A stretch of 64,000 nucleotides of DNA. Source: Vibrio qingdaonensis. Its GTDB lineage: Bacteria; Pseudomonadota; Gammaproteobacteria; Enterobacterales; Vibrionaceae. Made by a program: the position numbers and the translations under genes. Below, piece after piece: positions 34,947 through 44,666 of this stretch. The stretch spans positions 1-64,000 of the forward strand of contig NZ_JAKRRY010000004.1 of the NCBI RefSeq assembly GCF_026191675.1, given 5' to 3'. The notes under the pieces were generated by a model that worked only from the letters and a program-made list of their open reading frames with translations, ran no database searches and was not told the origin of the DNA. Within the stretch, counting starts at the first letter, position 1; each line of letters opens with the position of its first letter.

Positions 34947-34981
34947 AGAAAAAGGCATCAGCAGCATAGCCGTTGATGCCT
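34947..34981 (-). terminator. Attenuator-like hairpin between binding protein and permease genes
   Basis: On the minus strand AGGCATCA (34981-34974), a 13-nt loop and TGATGCCT (34960-34953) are followed by TTTT. It sits just after the binding-protein stop. Such partial terminators commonly make more binding protein than permease in sugar ABC operons. Confidence 0.75.
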
Positions 34982-34987
34982 GTCAGG

Positions 34988-36214
34988 TTAGTCTCTTAGT
35001 GCGCGCTCAAAGACAGTGACGGCTTGAGCTGTGGTGATATTTGGAGAGTTCCAAACTTCGGTCACGGCGTCCTTTAATGAACCATAGAGGTATTCTTCCA
35101 TCAACATGGAGCCATCAGGAATCTGACGCTCTGCAACTTTTAAAATGGCCGCGCCTTTTTGTGCACAAATGTCCATGGAAGACACATCGATGTCCGTTCT
35201 AACTGGGACAGACCCTTTTAAGTTGTTAAATTCCACTTGGGTTTCAGGCTTCAGCATGGATTCGACAAGACTTTGTTGAGCCGCAATTTGTTCTTTATCG
35301 TTGGTTTTAGGAAAGACAAAGACGTCGCCACCAACAATATAAAGAGAATCATCGCCTAAACCAGGAAAACAACCATAGTCTTGACCCGGAATTTTTTTCG
35401 CTTGGGTGAATTCGCCTTTTGCCCAATCTCCCATCACCTGAATACCGGCTTTGTCGTTGATCACTAAGCTGGTGGTATCGTTCCAGTTACGGCCTGGTGA
35501 GCCAGTATCTACGTATGGTTTGAGTTTTAAAAATGTGTCTACTACGGCTTTGAATTCATCAGAGTTCAACGTCTTCGAGTCTCTTTTACCCAAAGCGTCA
35601 AGATAGAGTTGTTTACCGCCAATATTACTCAGTACGGTGGCGAATAAGAGGTTTTCTTGCCAGTTTTGTCCGCCTAGTGCGAGGGGGATATAGCCGGCAG
35701 CTTTTAATTTGTCTAATGCAGTAAACAGCTCTTCTGGAGTCTGCGGCTCTTGCTGAATGCCTGCTTTATCAAATGCTTCTTTGGAATACCAGAACCAACC
35801 AGGCATATGAATATTGACAGGGGCTGCGTAAAAGTGACCATTGACTTTGATGGCATCTAGCGTTGGCTGTGGCAGGATTTGGTCCCAATTATTGGCTTTG
35901 GCGACCGCATCGATATTATTGAGCATATCCTCGGCGATCATCTCATGATATTGCTGCGAGGTATTAAACAGTGCGGCTGTCGTAGGCGAGCCACCAATCA
36001 TACGGTTAATAGCAGCAGAGCGAGCGTTTGAGCCACCAGCTACAGCACTGTCTTTCCAAGCGCCTCCATCGGCTTCATAAGCCTCCGCTAATACTTTTAT
36101 CGCAGCGGATTCTCCGCCAGATGTCCACCAGTGCATAACTTCAGCTTCTTCTTTGGCAAAAGCAGGTGAGACGGAAATGGCGATGGCAGCAGCGAGTGTC
36201 ACGTTCTTGATCAT
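34988..36214 (-). CDS. Sugar ABC transporter substrate-binding protein (CUT1)
   Basis: 408 residues with a signal peptide of 20 residues (MIKNVTLAAAIAISVSPAFA). The mature domain opens EVMHWWTSGGESAAIKVLAE, typical of the GtsA/glucose-mannose-like binding proteins. Aromatic residues lining a sugar site are suggested by NIHMPGWFWYSKEAF. First gene of the operon, with AAAGGG upstream. A perfect LacI-type operator lies 52-65 bases before its ATG. The adjacent phosphorylase suggests a disaccharide or aldobionate as ligand; this is inference. Confidence 0.92.
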   Translation of the reverse strand: MIKNVTLAAAIAISVSPAFAKEEAEVMHWWTSGGESAAIKVLAEAYEADGGAWKDSAVAGGSNARSAAINRMIGGSPTTAALFNTSQQYHEMIAEDMLNNIDAVAKANNWDQILPQPTLDAIKVNGHFYAAPVNIHMPGWFWYSKEAFDKAGIQQEPQTPEELFTALDKLKAAGYIPLALGGQNWQENLLFATVLSNIGGKQLYLDALGKRDSKTLNSDEFKAVVDTFLKLKPYVDTGSPGRNWNDTTSLVINDKAGIQVMGDWAKGEFTQAKKIPGQDYGCFPGLGDDSLYIVGGDVFVFPKTNDKEQIAAQQSLVESMLKPETQVEFNNLKGSVPVRTDIDVSSMDICAQKGAAILKVAERQIPDGSMLMEEYLYGSLKDAVTEVWNSPNITTAQAVTVFERALRD

Positions 36215-36265
36215 GAGAATACCCTTTCGTTAATTTGTTATTGTTCCTAAGTAGTATTTCTTTAA

Positions 36266-36279
36266 TGGAATCGATTCCA
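36266..36279. promoter_or_regulatory. LacI-family operator (perfect 14-bp palindrome)
   Basis: TGGAATCGATTCCA, perfect dyad with the central CG typical of LacI-family sites. It lies 52 bases upstream of the binding-protein ATG and 185 bases upstream of the LacI-type gene, so it can control the transporter operon. Confidence 0.8.
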
Positions 36280-36304
36280 ATTGCTATTTTATATCGCTTC
36301 TTTA

Positions 36305-36320
36305 TTTCTAGATCTAGAAA
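36305..36320. promoter_or_regulatory. Second perfect palindrome between the divergent sugar genes
   Basis: TTTCTAGATCTAGAAA, 16 bp, perfect. Its centre is 40 bases from the centre of the LacI-type operator, about four helical turns. It may be a second regulator site or unrelated. Confidence 0.4.
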
Positions 36321-36464
36321 CTTTTTGAGTAATTTATAAACATGAGAATTACGTCACGAATTTTACGACTTTGTATGATACGTGTAAAAAATGGTGTCTA
36401 AAGTGATGAAAGTTAACTAATATGGAGCAAGTATAAACGTGAGTAGCTCATAAGGTAATGTTCA

Positions 36465-37472
36465 ATGGCGACGATAAAAGATGTAGCGAAATTAGCAGGA
36501 GTAGGTGTTGGAACTGTTTCCAGATATCTGTCGGGTAACGCCTCGATTTCGCAAAAAACAATGGATAAAGTCGCGACAGCGATGGCAGAACTTAATTATC
36601 GCCCCAACAGTATGGCGCGTTCATTGTCATCTAAGAAGTCGAACATTATTGGTCTTTGGGTTCCCTCATTTTCTGGTTCGTTTCATCGAAAAATGTTGCA
36701 AACAATAGAAAGGGAATTACGCAAGCGTGACAAACACATCATTCTAGCGAATGCGGAGGATGCGACTACGGATGAAGAGCGGATAGCATGTTTAGACTAC
36801 CTCATAGAACGTGATTGTGACGGAATACTGATGTCATGCCCGGAGTTGTCAGTGATTGAATTGGCGAAAATTGAAGCACGTTATCCAAAAGTGGTGTTTA
36901 TTAATCGTGATATCGAAGAATTGAGTCAAAAAACGTTTAGCGCAGACCATTATCAAGGCGGAAAGCTCGCTGCCCAACATCTTGTTGCGCTTGGGCATAG
37001 AGATATTGCAGTGGTAAGTGGAAGAATGAGTGCACAGGATGCGAAGAAGCGCCATCAGGGTTTTGTGGATGAGCTGAAATTATCGGGTATTGAAATTGAT
37101 GATGATTTGGTCGAGTCAGGTGGCTATAGCTTTGAGCAAGGTGCGCTCGCGACCCAACGTTTGTTGCATAAAGATAAACCATTTACCGCCATATTTTGTG
37201 GTAACGATAACAGCGCGATGGCGGCGATGGCAACGTTGCATCGTGAAGGACTATGTGTTGGTGAGGACGTTTCAGTCGTAGGGTATGACGATATCGATAT
37301 ATCAAGTTATACCTCTCCGGCAATGACCAGCATTCATGTACCACTTGAAGAAATATCCCGTAATGCTTGCCATCAATTATTGAATTTATGTTACGACGAA
37401 CAACTGCCTATAGAGCACAGTTTTGAACCCACTTTAACGATTAGAAAATCAACGGGCATTGTGAGGAAGTAA
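36465..37472 (+). CDS. LacI-family transcriptional repressor
   Basis: 335 residues. N-terminal helix-turn-helix and hinge: ATIKDVAKLAGVGVGTVSRYLSG, then LNYRPNSMARSLSSKKSNIIGLW. The ligand domain follows, with FINRDIEE, ALGHRDIAVVSGR, AIFCGNDNSAMAAM and SVVGYDDIDISSYTSPAMTSI. Divergent from the transporter operon and 95 bases before the phosphorylase gene, both of which it probably controls through the operator at 36266-36279. The inducer is unknown. Confidence 0.93.
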   Translation: MATIKDVAKLAGVGVGTVSRYLSGNASISQKTMDKVATAMAELNYRPNSMARSLSSKKSNIIGLWVPSFSGSFHRKMLQTIERELRKRDKHIILANAEDATTDEERIACLDYLIERDCDGILMSCPELSVIELAKIEARYPKVVFINRDIEELSQKTFSADHYQGGKLAAQHLVALGHRDIAVVSGRMSAQDAKKRHQGFVDELKLSGIEIDDDLVESGGYSFEQGALATQRLLHKDKPFTAIFCGNDNSAMAAMATLHREGLCVGEDVSVVGYDDIDISSYTSPAMTSIHVPLEEISRNACHQLLNLCYDEQLPIEHSFEPTLTIRKSTGIVRK

Positions 37473-37567
37473 CCGAGCTTCCATACGATGTGCGAAATAG
37501 TTTTAGCTTTAACACGTCATTAAACAGGTCAGAAAATCATAACCATAATGTGTAAAGAGGTCTCATC

Positions 37568-39931
37568 ATGTCCACATTTCTCGAACAAGGAACCCGATTT
37601 TCGCTTTCGGATCCTACGCTTCTTCCGAACTCTGCAGGGTATTTGTGGAATCGTAAGATGATGATTCATGTTAATTGCCAAGGTTATGTAGTGGCACAGT
37701 ATATGAATCCTGAGCCCAAGAAGTATACGCATGTTCCCAACCTCGCCGCGACAAGTTTTATGCAGCCAGAGCAACCGTATTTTGCTCATCATCCAGGGCG
37801 TTTTTTTTATGTAAGAGATGATGAAACGGGTGAGTTATTTTCGGCGCCGTTTGCGCCCATAAAAACCCAACTTGATAGCTTTGAGTTTCAACCGGGATTA
37901 ACGGATGTGAAATGGGTAGTGAAGCACAGTGACATTGAATTGGTCATTACTTTAACATTAGGAGAAGATGAAGCTGCAGAGCTATGGAATGTCACGGTTT
38001 CCAATACGGGAACAACGCAGCGTAAACTCTCCATCATTCCTTATTTTCCTGTTGGTTACATGTCTTGGATGAACATGGGGGCGCACTATGATGCTTCCCT
38101 CAATAGCATTGTGTGCACGTCGATTACGCCTTATCAAAAGCTAGAAGACTACGAAAAGAATAAGCATCTTAAAGATATGACCTTTTTTTATTCTGATATG
38201 GCTCCGGACGCTTATGAAACAAGCCTTCCCAGATTTGAAGGGCAAGGCGGACTTCATAACCCTAGTGCGCTTCAACATAAGGGGGATTTGAGCTGTAAAG
38301 AAGCGTGCTATGAGATGCCTACCTGCGCGATGCAATTTAAATTGGACCTTAAGCATGGAGAGAAAAAAGCACTAAACTTTGTCTTCGGTCCTGCACTGAA
38401 TAAGCAAGAGATTCAGCAAATTATTGACGCGCATACTGGTGATGAAAAAGATAGCGCAACGCGAGCATATGCAGATTACGTATCATCTGGTGTTGGTGTA
38501 ATTGAGATTGAAACACCAGACGACACATTTAACCACTTCGTGAACCATTGGTTGCCTAGGCAAGTGTTTTACCATGGTGACACACACCGTCTTACGACAG
38601 ACCCTCAAACTAGAAATTACTTACAAGACGGTATGGGGATGGCGTATGTACAAAGTGAAGCGACTCGAAAGGTGATTCTGACCTCATTATCTCAACAAAA
38701 GGTGGATGGAGAGATGCCAGACGGCATTTTACTCACGCCAGAAGCAACGTTGAAGTACATTAACCAGATCCCGCATACCGATCACTCCGTTTGGCTTGCT
38801 CTTATTCTTGAGTCCTATTTGAATGAAACTAATGATTTAAAGGTTCTTCATTACCCTGTGGTCTGGGCGGATGATGAAAGACCAAGTTCAGTGTTAGAGC
38901 ACATGAATAGAGCCATGATATATATGTGTGAAGCGCGCGATCATCGAGGCTTACCTTTTATTGCACAGGGTGACTGGTGTGATCCTATGAATATGGTTGG
39001 GCCTAAAGGTAAAGGGGTATCGGGTTGGCTAGCGCAAGCACTCAGTGTGGCGTTACAAAAGTGGGTGAAGATTTCACGTAAGTATAATGATGAGGCACTG
39101 ATTAAACAGTTTGAGTCGACAATAGAACAATTGGCTACGATCTCCCATGAATATTTGTGGAAGGGGGATTGGTACGCCCGTGGCATAACTGATGATGGTG
39201 TGACGTTTGGTGTGCCGGAAGATAAAGAAGGACGCATTTTTTTGAATACACAAAGCTGGGCGCTTTTAGCGAATATGCCAAGTGCCGTTCAGAAACAGAA
39301 AATGCTTACGGCTATTGATGAGCAATTGGATACACCTTACGGTGTGATGCTGTGCGCGCCCGCTTTTACTGCCATGCGTGAAGATGTGGGTCGGGTAACA
39401 CAAAAATGGCCAGGATCTGGCGAAAACGGCTCTATTTATAATCACGCGGCGGCATTTTATGCTGCTAGTCTCTATGCCATTAATGAACCAGATCGCGCAT
39501 TTAGTGTGTTACGTAAAATGGTAGCAGACCCACAAAGTGATACGTTTGAGCGAAGAGGGCAGTTACCGGTTTATATCCCTAACTATTATCGTGGGGCTTA
39601 TTATCAGTATCCAGATACTGCTGGGCGTTCAAGTCACTTATTTAACACAGGGACTGGTGCTTGGTTTTATCGGATGGTTATTGAAGAAATGCTGGGGCTA
39701 AAAGGCTGTGAGGAAGGACTAATGATTGACCCTAAACTCCCATCTTGCTGGTCAGAACTGACGGTGAAACGAGAATTTAGAGGGGCTCAATTTCACGTAA
39801 CATACCGACGTTTACCTGATATACGAGAAGCTGAAATACACATAGATGGCATTAAGTTACAGGGTAGCGTAATTAAAAAGGTTGAATCTCAGTCAAATTA
39901 TCGACTAAGGGTGGATCTGCCCCTGACCTAA
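37568..39931 (+). CDS. GH94 disaccharide phosphorylase, probably cellobionic acid phosphorylase
   Basis: 787 residues, cytosolic. It splits a beta-linked disaccharide with phosphate to give a sugar-1-phosphate. An N-terminal beta domain (to about 270), helical linker and alpha/alpha barrel precede a C-terminal beta domain. The proposed general acid is Asp472 in QGDWCDPMNMVG, matching the GDWND motif of GH94. The start (FSLSDPTLLPNSAGYLWNR, then NCQGYVVAQYM) and the length resemble, from memory, the cellobionic acid phosphorylases of Saccharophagus and Xanthomonas rather than cellobiose or chitobiose phosphorylases. AGAGG precedes the ATG. Confidence 0.8.
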   Translation: MSTFLEQGTRFSLSDPTLLPNSAGYLWNRKMMIHVNCQGYVVAQYMNPEPKKYTHVPNLAATSFMQPEQPYFAHHPGRFFYVRDDETGELFSAPFAPIKTQLDSFEFQPGLTDVKWVVKHSDIELVITLTLGEDEAAELWNVTVSNTGTTQRKLSIIPYFPVGYMSWMNMGAHYDASLNSIVCTSITPYQKLEDYEKNKHLKDMTFFYSDMAPDAYETSLPRFEGQGGLHNPSALQHKGDLSCKEACYEMPTCAMQFKLDLKHGEKKALNFVFGPALNKQEIQQIIDAHTGDEKDSATRAYADYVSSGVGVIEIETPDDTFNHFVNHWLPRQVFYHGDTHRLTTDPQTRNYLQDGMGMAYVQSEATRKVILTSLSQQKVDGEMPDGILLTPEATLKYINQIPHTDHSVWLALILESYLNETNDLKVLHYPVVWADDERPSSVLEHMNRAMIYMCEARDHRGLPFIAQGDWCDPMNMVGPKGKGVSGWLAQALSVALQKWVKISRKYNDEALIKQFESTIEQLATISHEYLWKGDWYARGITDDGVTFGVPEDKEGRIFLNTQSWALLANMPSAVQKQKMLTAIDEQLDTPYGVMLCAPAFTAMREDVGRVTQKWPGSGENGSIYNHAAAFYAASLYAINEPDRAFSVLRKMVADPQSDTFERRGQLPVYIPNYYRGAYYQYPDTAGRSSHLFNTGTGAWFYRMVIEEMLGLKGCEEGLMIDPKLPSCWSELTVKREFRGAQFHVTYRRLPDIREAEIHIDGIKLQGSVIKKVESQSNYRLRVDLPLT

Positions 39932-39985
39932 TTAAGATGGTCGTTGAGCGTTATCCTTGGTGGCGCAGAAAAAGTTGGGTGGGCA

Positions 39986-40026
39986 GAAAGTAATACCCGG
40001 AAAATAATACCCAGAAAATAATAAAG
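39986..40026. repeat. 14-bp tandem repeat x 2.8 after the phosphorylase
   Basis: GAAAGTAATACCCG (39986-39999), GAAAATAATACCCA (40000-40013), then GAAAATAATA. It runs directly into the shared terminator. Confidence 0.8.
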
Positions 40027-40054
40027 CCAGTTGGGAATACCAACTGGCTTTATT
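40020..40054. terminator. Bidirectional terminator between phosphorylase and rnb
   Basis: AATAAAGCCAGTTGG (40020-40034), loop GAATA, CCAACTGGCTTTATT (40040-40054). A perfect 15-bp stem with A/T ends, between convergent genes. Confidence 0.93.
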
Positions 40055-40074
40055 CGATTTAGCAAGTGAGGCGT

Positions 40075-42087
40075 TTACACTTCGTTTGAAGACGGCTTTT
40101 CTTCTGGGGCCATGGCGGGCTCAGCAAACACTTCAACTGGTTTAGCGACAATGCTACGCGTTTCTAGATTTACATCTGACAATAGAACTTTAAGTGTATC
40201 GCCTAAACGGTAAACGAGGTTCTTATCAATCGACACAGTGCCATTCTCGTTATTACTGACAATACGTTCTTTATTACTCACAATGAGCGAGTTTGGAATA
40301 AAGACTGCTGCGCCATTTTCGGTCAAACGGGCACGCATGCCTGCGCGGTTAATGTCGAAAATCTCGGCAGTAAATTCGGTACGGTTTTTTGGTTCGTTGA
40401 CCAACGTACGCGCATAGAGCCAATCACCCACTGTACGTTCCGCCATTCTATGGTGCTTACGGTGGACTGCCAGTTCATCGCCTAATACATCATCAGGCTT
40501 TTGGGTTGGCTCTGTTTGAGTGATATGTGCCTTAAGAAGACGGTGGTTGACCATATCGCCGTATTTACGGATGGGCGATGTCCACGTCGCGTAGACATCA
40601 AGTCCCATCGCGTAGTGAGGAAGCGGTTCATTGCCTACTTCGCTATAAGCTTGGTACTTGCGAACGCGGTTATCCAAATAACTTGAATCTAATCCGCCCA
40701 AATCACGACGTAATGCAGCAAAACCTTCTAATGAGGTGATTTGCTCATCGGTGTAGATAGGCTCTTCGTTTACTGGATTAACCAACTCGAGTACGTCTTT
40801 AATTTTTTCTGGCTTGAAACCTGCGTGAGTATTGAAGACGCCAAAGCCAAACGCTTCTTTTAACGTACGACCCGCACAAATATTAGCCGTGATCATGGCT
40901 TCTTCAACGAGACGGTTAGCACAACGTCGTGAGTCCGCGTGAATAGCGATAACATCATTATCATCGCTCAATTCAAAGCGGTAATCTGGGCGGTCAGGGA
41001 AAACCACGGCGTTATTTTCACGCCATGCTGCGCGAGCTAAAGAGAAGTCGTAGAGGTCACGGACAACCGTCGCGATTTCATCAGTTGGTTGCCAAGTCTC
41101 GCTTGAACCAGTCTCTAACCAATCGGATACGTGTTGGTAAGCCAATCTTGCATGAGATTTCATGGTTGCCGCAAAGAATTTGATGTCATCTTGAATAACG
41201 CCATCTTTATCTACGGTGACCGAGCAGCAAAGTGCTGGGCGCAGTTCATTTTCAATCAGTGAGCAGACATCGTCAGCGAGATCGCGAGGAAGCATTGGAA
41301 TATTGCGACCTGGCAGATAGATGGTGTAGCCACGCTGGCGAGCCACAACGTCCATTTCATCTTCAGGTGTAATATAAGCGGTAGGATCAGCGATGGCGAT
41401 GGTGACTTCAAAGTCGCCATTGTCTTTTTTCTTCGCATACAGCGCGTCATCCATGTCTTTGGTAGACTCACCGTCAATGGTAACAAATGGCATGGCTGTC
41501 AGATCAGTACGCTCTAATGCTGAGTCGTCTTTGATTTCCCAAGACTCTAAACCAGTCGGTTCACTGTTAGGTAAATCATTTTGCGCTAAGGTTACCCACC
41601 AAGGCGCAATTTTGTCGTCGCCATCGGTGATCTTCTTAGAAATTTCAACTAAGAAACCGTTGTCCCCTTTTAAAGGGTGGTTGATAACGTGTGCAACAAC
41701 CCAATCGCCTTCATTAAGGTCATCGGCTTTGATGCCCTTTTGAGTTTTCGCTTTCAGTGATAGCTTTTTAAGGGCAGGGTGGTCGGGTGTGACATTGAGA
41801 CGGCCCTTAAAGCGTTTTACTCGTCCAATAAAACGAGTGACACCTTGCTCTACCAGTTCTTGTGGTTCTGCTAATTCACGATCATTTTCAGTTCGGATAA
41901 TGGCCACGACTTTATCACCATGCATACATTTCTTCATTTGCGGTGGTGGAATAAAGAAACTGGTTTTAGCATCAACTTCTAAAAAGCCAAAACCTTTCTC
42001 GGTTGCCTTGATTGTGCCTTCTTTTTTAGGAAGGTTCTCTTGAATCTGCTGTTTGAGTTGAGCGAGTAGCGGGTTATCTTGAAACAT
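40075..42087 (-). CDS. rnb: Exoribonuclease II
   Basis: 670 residues from the ATG at 42087 ([11 protein letters not shown]); 14 extra upstream codons seen in frame are not family-like. It degrades single-stranded RNA 3' to 5'. The cold-shock domains ([20 protein letters not shown]) are followed by the RNB catalytic domain, with the metal-binding aspartates in [16 protein letters not shown], and a C-terminal S1 domain ([19 protein letters not shown]). Slightly longer than the E. coli enzyme through an acidic tail. Divergent from deaD. Confidence 0.94.
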   Translation of the reverse strand: MFQDNPLLAQLKQQIQENLPKKEGTIKATEKGFGFLEVDAKTSFFIPPPQMKKCMHGDKVVAIIRTENDRELAEPQELVEQGVTRFIGRVKRFKGRLNVTPDHPALKKLSLKAKTQKGIKADDLNEGDWVVAHVINHPLKGDNGFLVEISKKITDGDDKIAPWWVTLAQNDLPNSEPTGLESWEIKDDSALERTDLTAMPFVTIDGESTKDMDDALYAKKKDNGDFEVTIAIADPTAYITPEDEMDVVARQRGYTIYLPGRNIPMLPRDLADDVCSLIENELRPALCCSVTVDKDGVIQDDIKFFAATMKSHARLAYQHVSDWLETGSSETWQPTDEIATVVRDLYDFSLARAAWRENNAVVFPDRPDYRFELSDDNDVIAIHADSRRCANRLVEEAMITANICAGRTLKEAFGFGVFNTHAGFKPEKIKDVLELVNPVNEEPIYTDEQITSLEGFAALRRDLGGLDSSYLDNRVRKYQAYSEVGNEPLPHYAMGLDVYATWTSPIRKYGDMVNHRLLKAHITQTEPTQKPDDVLGDELAVHRKHHRMAERTVGDWLYARTLVNEPKNRTEFTAEIFDINRAGMRARLTENGAAVFIPNSLIVSNKERIVSNNENGTVSIDKNLVYRLGDTLKVLLSDVNLETRSIVAKPVEVFAEPAMAPEEKPSSNEV

Positions 42088-42463
42088 GTATCTACTTCTT
42101 AGCAATGAAAGTGCCAACACTATACCCAAAGGCTAGGTTGTTGCCTAGTTGAAACTCAAGGGTGAAAGCGCAGTAATATAAGAGGGGAACGCTTAAAAAG
42201 TTGCCAATTCGATTGCACATTACTCAAAAATGACGATGTATGAAGAAAATTGTGATGTATTTCAATTTTTTCTGGCTTTTTTTGTGCATTTAGGGAATAA
42301 TCCGCCTCCTTGTTTACGTCCCTAGTGGCTTGATGCGATTTGTCACTTTTCCGCATCTGAATGGAATCAGCTCTTATCTATTGTCATTTCGACAGTATTG
42401 GATCAGTTTGGAATTGGTAGAGCTCATGGGACCTGTGTTTATATTTACTTTAATGGGATCCCA
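42088..42463. other. Divergent promoter region of rnb and deaD
   Basis: 376 bases. It is AT-rich near rnb (GTGATGTATTTCAATTTTTT around 42251-42270) and has a long leader before deaD that includes GGGATCCCA near the start. A cold-shock style leader is possible for deaD but no specific element is supported. Confidence 0.45.
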
Positions 42464-44383
42464 ATGCAAGATTCTGTAATTCAATTCAATGAATTAGCGC
42501 TTAACGAAAACATCCTTTCAGCTCTAGACTCTATGGGCTTTGTATCGCCAACTCCAATCCAGGCGGCTGCAATTCCTCTATTACTAGAAGGAAGAGATGC
42601 GTTAGGTAAAGCTCAGACGGGTACGGGCAAGACAGCAGCATTCTCTTTGCCGCTTCTTAACAAAATCGATCTTAACCAGCACAAACCTCAAGCGATCATC
42701 ATGGCTCCTACACGTGAGCTTGCGATTCAGGTTGCTGCTGAAATCAAAAACCTTGGTCGTGATATCAAAGGTTTGAAAGTTTTAGAGATCTACGGTGGTG
42801 CTTCTATCGTTGATCAAATGCGTGCTCTAAGCCGCGGTGCTCACATTGTTGTGGGTACACCTGGTCGTGTTAAAGACCTTCTAACTCGTGACCGTCTACA
42901 CCTAGACCAAGCTCACACATTCGTTCTTGATGAAGCGGATGAGATGCTAAAAATGGGCTTCGTTGACGACGTTACTTGGATTCTAGAAAAAGCGCCAGAA
43001 ACCGCACAACGCGTTCTGTTCTCTGCAACTATGCCTCCAATGGTTAAAACAATTGTTGATCGCTACTTGCGTGATCCAGCACGTGTTGACGTTGCGGGTA
43101 CTAACCACACAGTTGATAAAGTTGCTCAAAACTACTGGGTAGTGAAAGGCGTAGAAAAAGACGAAGCAATGGCTCGTCTACTAGAAACTGAAGAGACTGA
43201 TGCTTCTATCGTTTTCGTTCGTACTCGTCAAGATACTGAGCGTCTAGCGGATTGGCTAAGTGCACGTGGCTTTAGCGCTGCAGCACTACACGGCGATATT
43301 CCTCAATCTCAACGTGAGCGTACTGTTGACAACATCAAACAGGGTTCAATCGATATCCTAGTAGCAACAGACGTTGTTGCTCGTGGTCTTGATGTGCCTC
43401 GTATCACTCACGTATTTAACTACGACATCCCGTTCGATGTTGAGTCATACATTCACCGTATCGGTCGTACTGGTCGTGCTGGACGTAAGGGTAAAGCTAT
43501 CCTTCTTGTTCGCACAAACCAAATCCGTATGCTGCGTACGATTGAGCGCGTAACTAAGTCTCAAATGGAAGAGATTCAACTTCCTCCTCGTGACCAAGTT
43601 GCAGCCGCTCGTCTGGTTAAGCTTGGTGCTGAGCTTGAAACAGAGAAAGGTCACAAGTCTCTAGAGAACTTCGCTGAGCTAATTGAAAAGCTTCAAGAAA
43701 GTTTAGAAATTGATGCAGCAACGCTAGCAGCGATTCTTCTTAAGCGTCAGCAAGGCAAGCGTCCATTGTTCTACGTTGGTCCAGATCCAATGATCGAAGC
43801 GATTGAACGTGACAAGAAGCGTCGTAAAGAGCGTCGTGATAACCCGGATGCTGGCCGTGATGGTCGTCGTAGCTTCAACACTCAAGATTGGGATACGTAC
43901 CAACTTCAAGTGGGTCGTGAGCAAGGCGTTCAAGTTAAAGACATCGTTGGTGCTCTAGCGAACGAACTTGGTCTGACTAAAGGCTCTATCGGTGCTATCA
44001 AGCTAGATAAAGGCCAAACTTACGTTCAACTGCCTAAGCAAATGACGTCTGACGTTGCTGGTAAACTTCGTAAGCTACGTATTCGTCAGAAAGAAGTTGG
44101 CGCAGTGGTTGTTGAATTTAGCGACTTCCGCGAGTCTCGTGGTCCTCGTCGTGACGGCGGTCGTGATAACCACCGTGGTGCGCGTCGTGAAGGTCACCGT
44201 GGCCAACGTGACGGCAACCGTGAAGGTGGCAATCGCGAAGGTGGCGGTTACCGTGGTAACCGTGACGGTGCTAATCGTGGTCAACGTGCTGAAGGTGAAC
44301 GTCGTTTCGACCGTAACCGTGGCGGCGACCACCGTGGTAGCCACCGTGGTGAGCGTGGTCAATCACGTAACACTGAGTCTTAA
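42464..44383 (+). CDS. deaD: ATP-dependent RNA helicase DeaD/CsdA
   Basis: 639 residues from ATG 42464 (MQDSVIQFNELALNENILSA); the in-frame TTG at 42398 is too far upstream. The Q motif GFVSPTPIQ, motif I AQTGTGKT, DEAD box VLDEADEML, SAT, and motif VI HRIGRTGRAGR are all present. Residues of about 480-560 form the DbpA-type RNA-binding domain (DIVGALANELGLTKGSIGAI), and the tail is rich in Arg-Gly repeats. It unwinds structured RNA during ribosome assembly and mRNA decay, especially in the cold. Codon use is strongly biased, suggesting high expression. Confidence 0.95.
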   Translation: MQDSVIQFNELALNENILSALDSMGFVSPTPIQAAAIPLLLEGRDALGKAQTGTGKTAAFSLPLLNKIDLNQHKPQAIIMAPTRELAIQVAAEIKNLGRDIKGLKVLEIYGGASIVDQMRALSRGAHIVVGTPGRVKDLLTRDRLHLDQAHTFVLDEADEMLKMGFVDDVTWILEKAPETAQRVLFSATMPPMVKTIVDRYLRDPARVDVAGTNHTVDKVAQNYWVVKGVEKDEAMARLLETEETDASIVFVRTRQDTERLADWLSARGFSAAALHGDIPQSQRERTVDNIKQGSIDILVATDVVARGLDVPRITHVFNYDIPFDVESYIHRIGRTGRAGRKGKAILLVRTNQIRMLRTIERVTKSQMEEIQLPPRDQVAAARLVKLGAELETEKGHKSLENFAELIEKLQESLEIDAATLAAILLKRQQGKRPLFYVGPDPMIEAIERDKKRRKERRDNPDAGRDGRRSFNTQDWDTYQLQVGREQGVQVKDIVGALANELGLTKGSIGAIKLDKGQTYVQLPKQMTSDVAGKLRKLRIRQKEVGAVVVEFSDFRESRGPRRDGGRDNHRGARREGHRGQRDGNREGGNREGGGYRGNRDGANRGQRAEGERRFDRNRGGDHRGSHRGERGQSRNTES

Positions 44384-44412
44384 TGCTATTGAGCATTAAA
44401 CACTAATTGAAG

Positions 44413-44436
44413 GCCGAGCGAATGCTCGGCTTTTTT
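44413..44436 (+). terminator. Rho-independent terminator of deaD
   Basis: GCCGAGC (44413-44419), loop GAAT, GCTCGGC (44424-44430), then TTTTTT. Confidence 0.95.
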
Positions 44437-44522
44437 GTGCCTATAAGATTCGCACATGCAGACTGTTAACCCAAAAGGGTTAGGTTTTCTGATTAAATTC
44501 AATGGGTGAATTAATTTAAATA

Positions 44523-44536
44523 TTGATCATCATCAA
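44523..44536 (+). promoter_or_regulatory. FNR box upstream of ackA
   Basis: TTGATCATCATCAA fits the FNR consensus TTGATNNNNATCAA exactly. It is centred 137 bases before the ackA ATG. A class II promoter would start near 44571, and TTATTT at 44561-44566 is a plausible -10 element. Anaerobic activation is inferred. Confidence 0.65.
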
Positions 44537-44666
44537 CAAATGTCATTTTGATACAAATGTTTATTTAAAAGAAAGTTGAAAGATTCAAAAATTATTGAAT
44601 AATACGTGTAGAATATATTAGGAAGGCGTTCTTCCACTAATGCTCAATAACAGGATACATTTTCGC

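Noticed and set aside
44055..44399. Two overlapping frames on opposite strands inside the end of deaD, rich in Val and Thr
   Set aside because: They are shadows of the Arg-Gly-rich repeat coding of DeaD; composition is low in complexity and no ribosome site exists.
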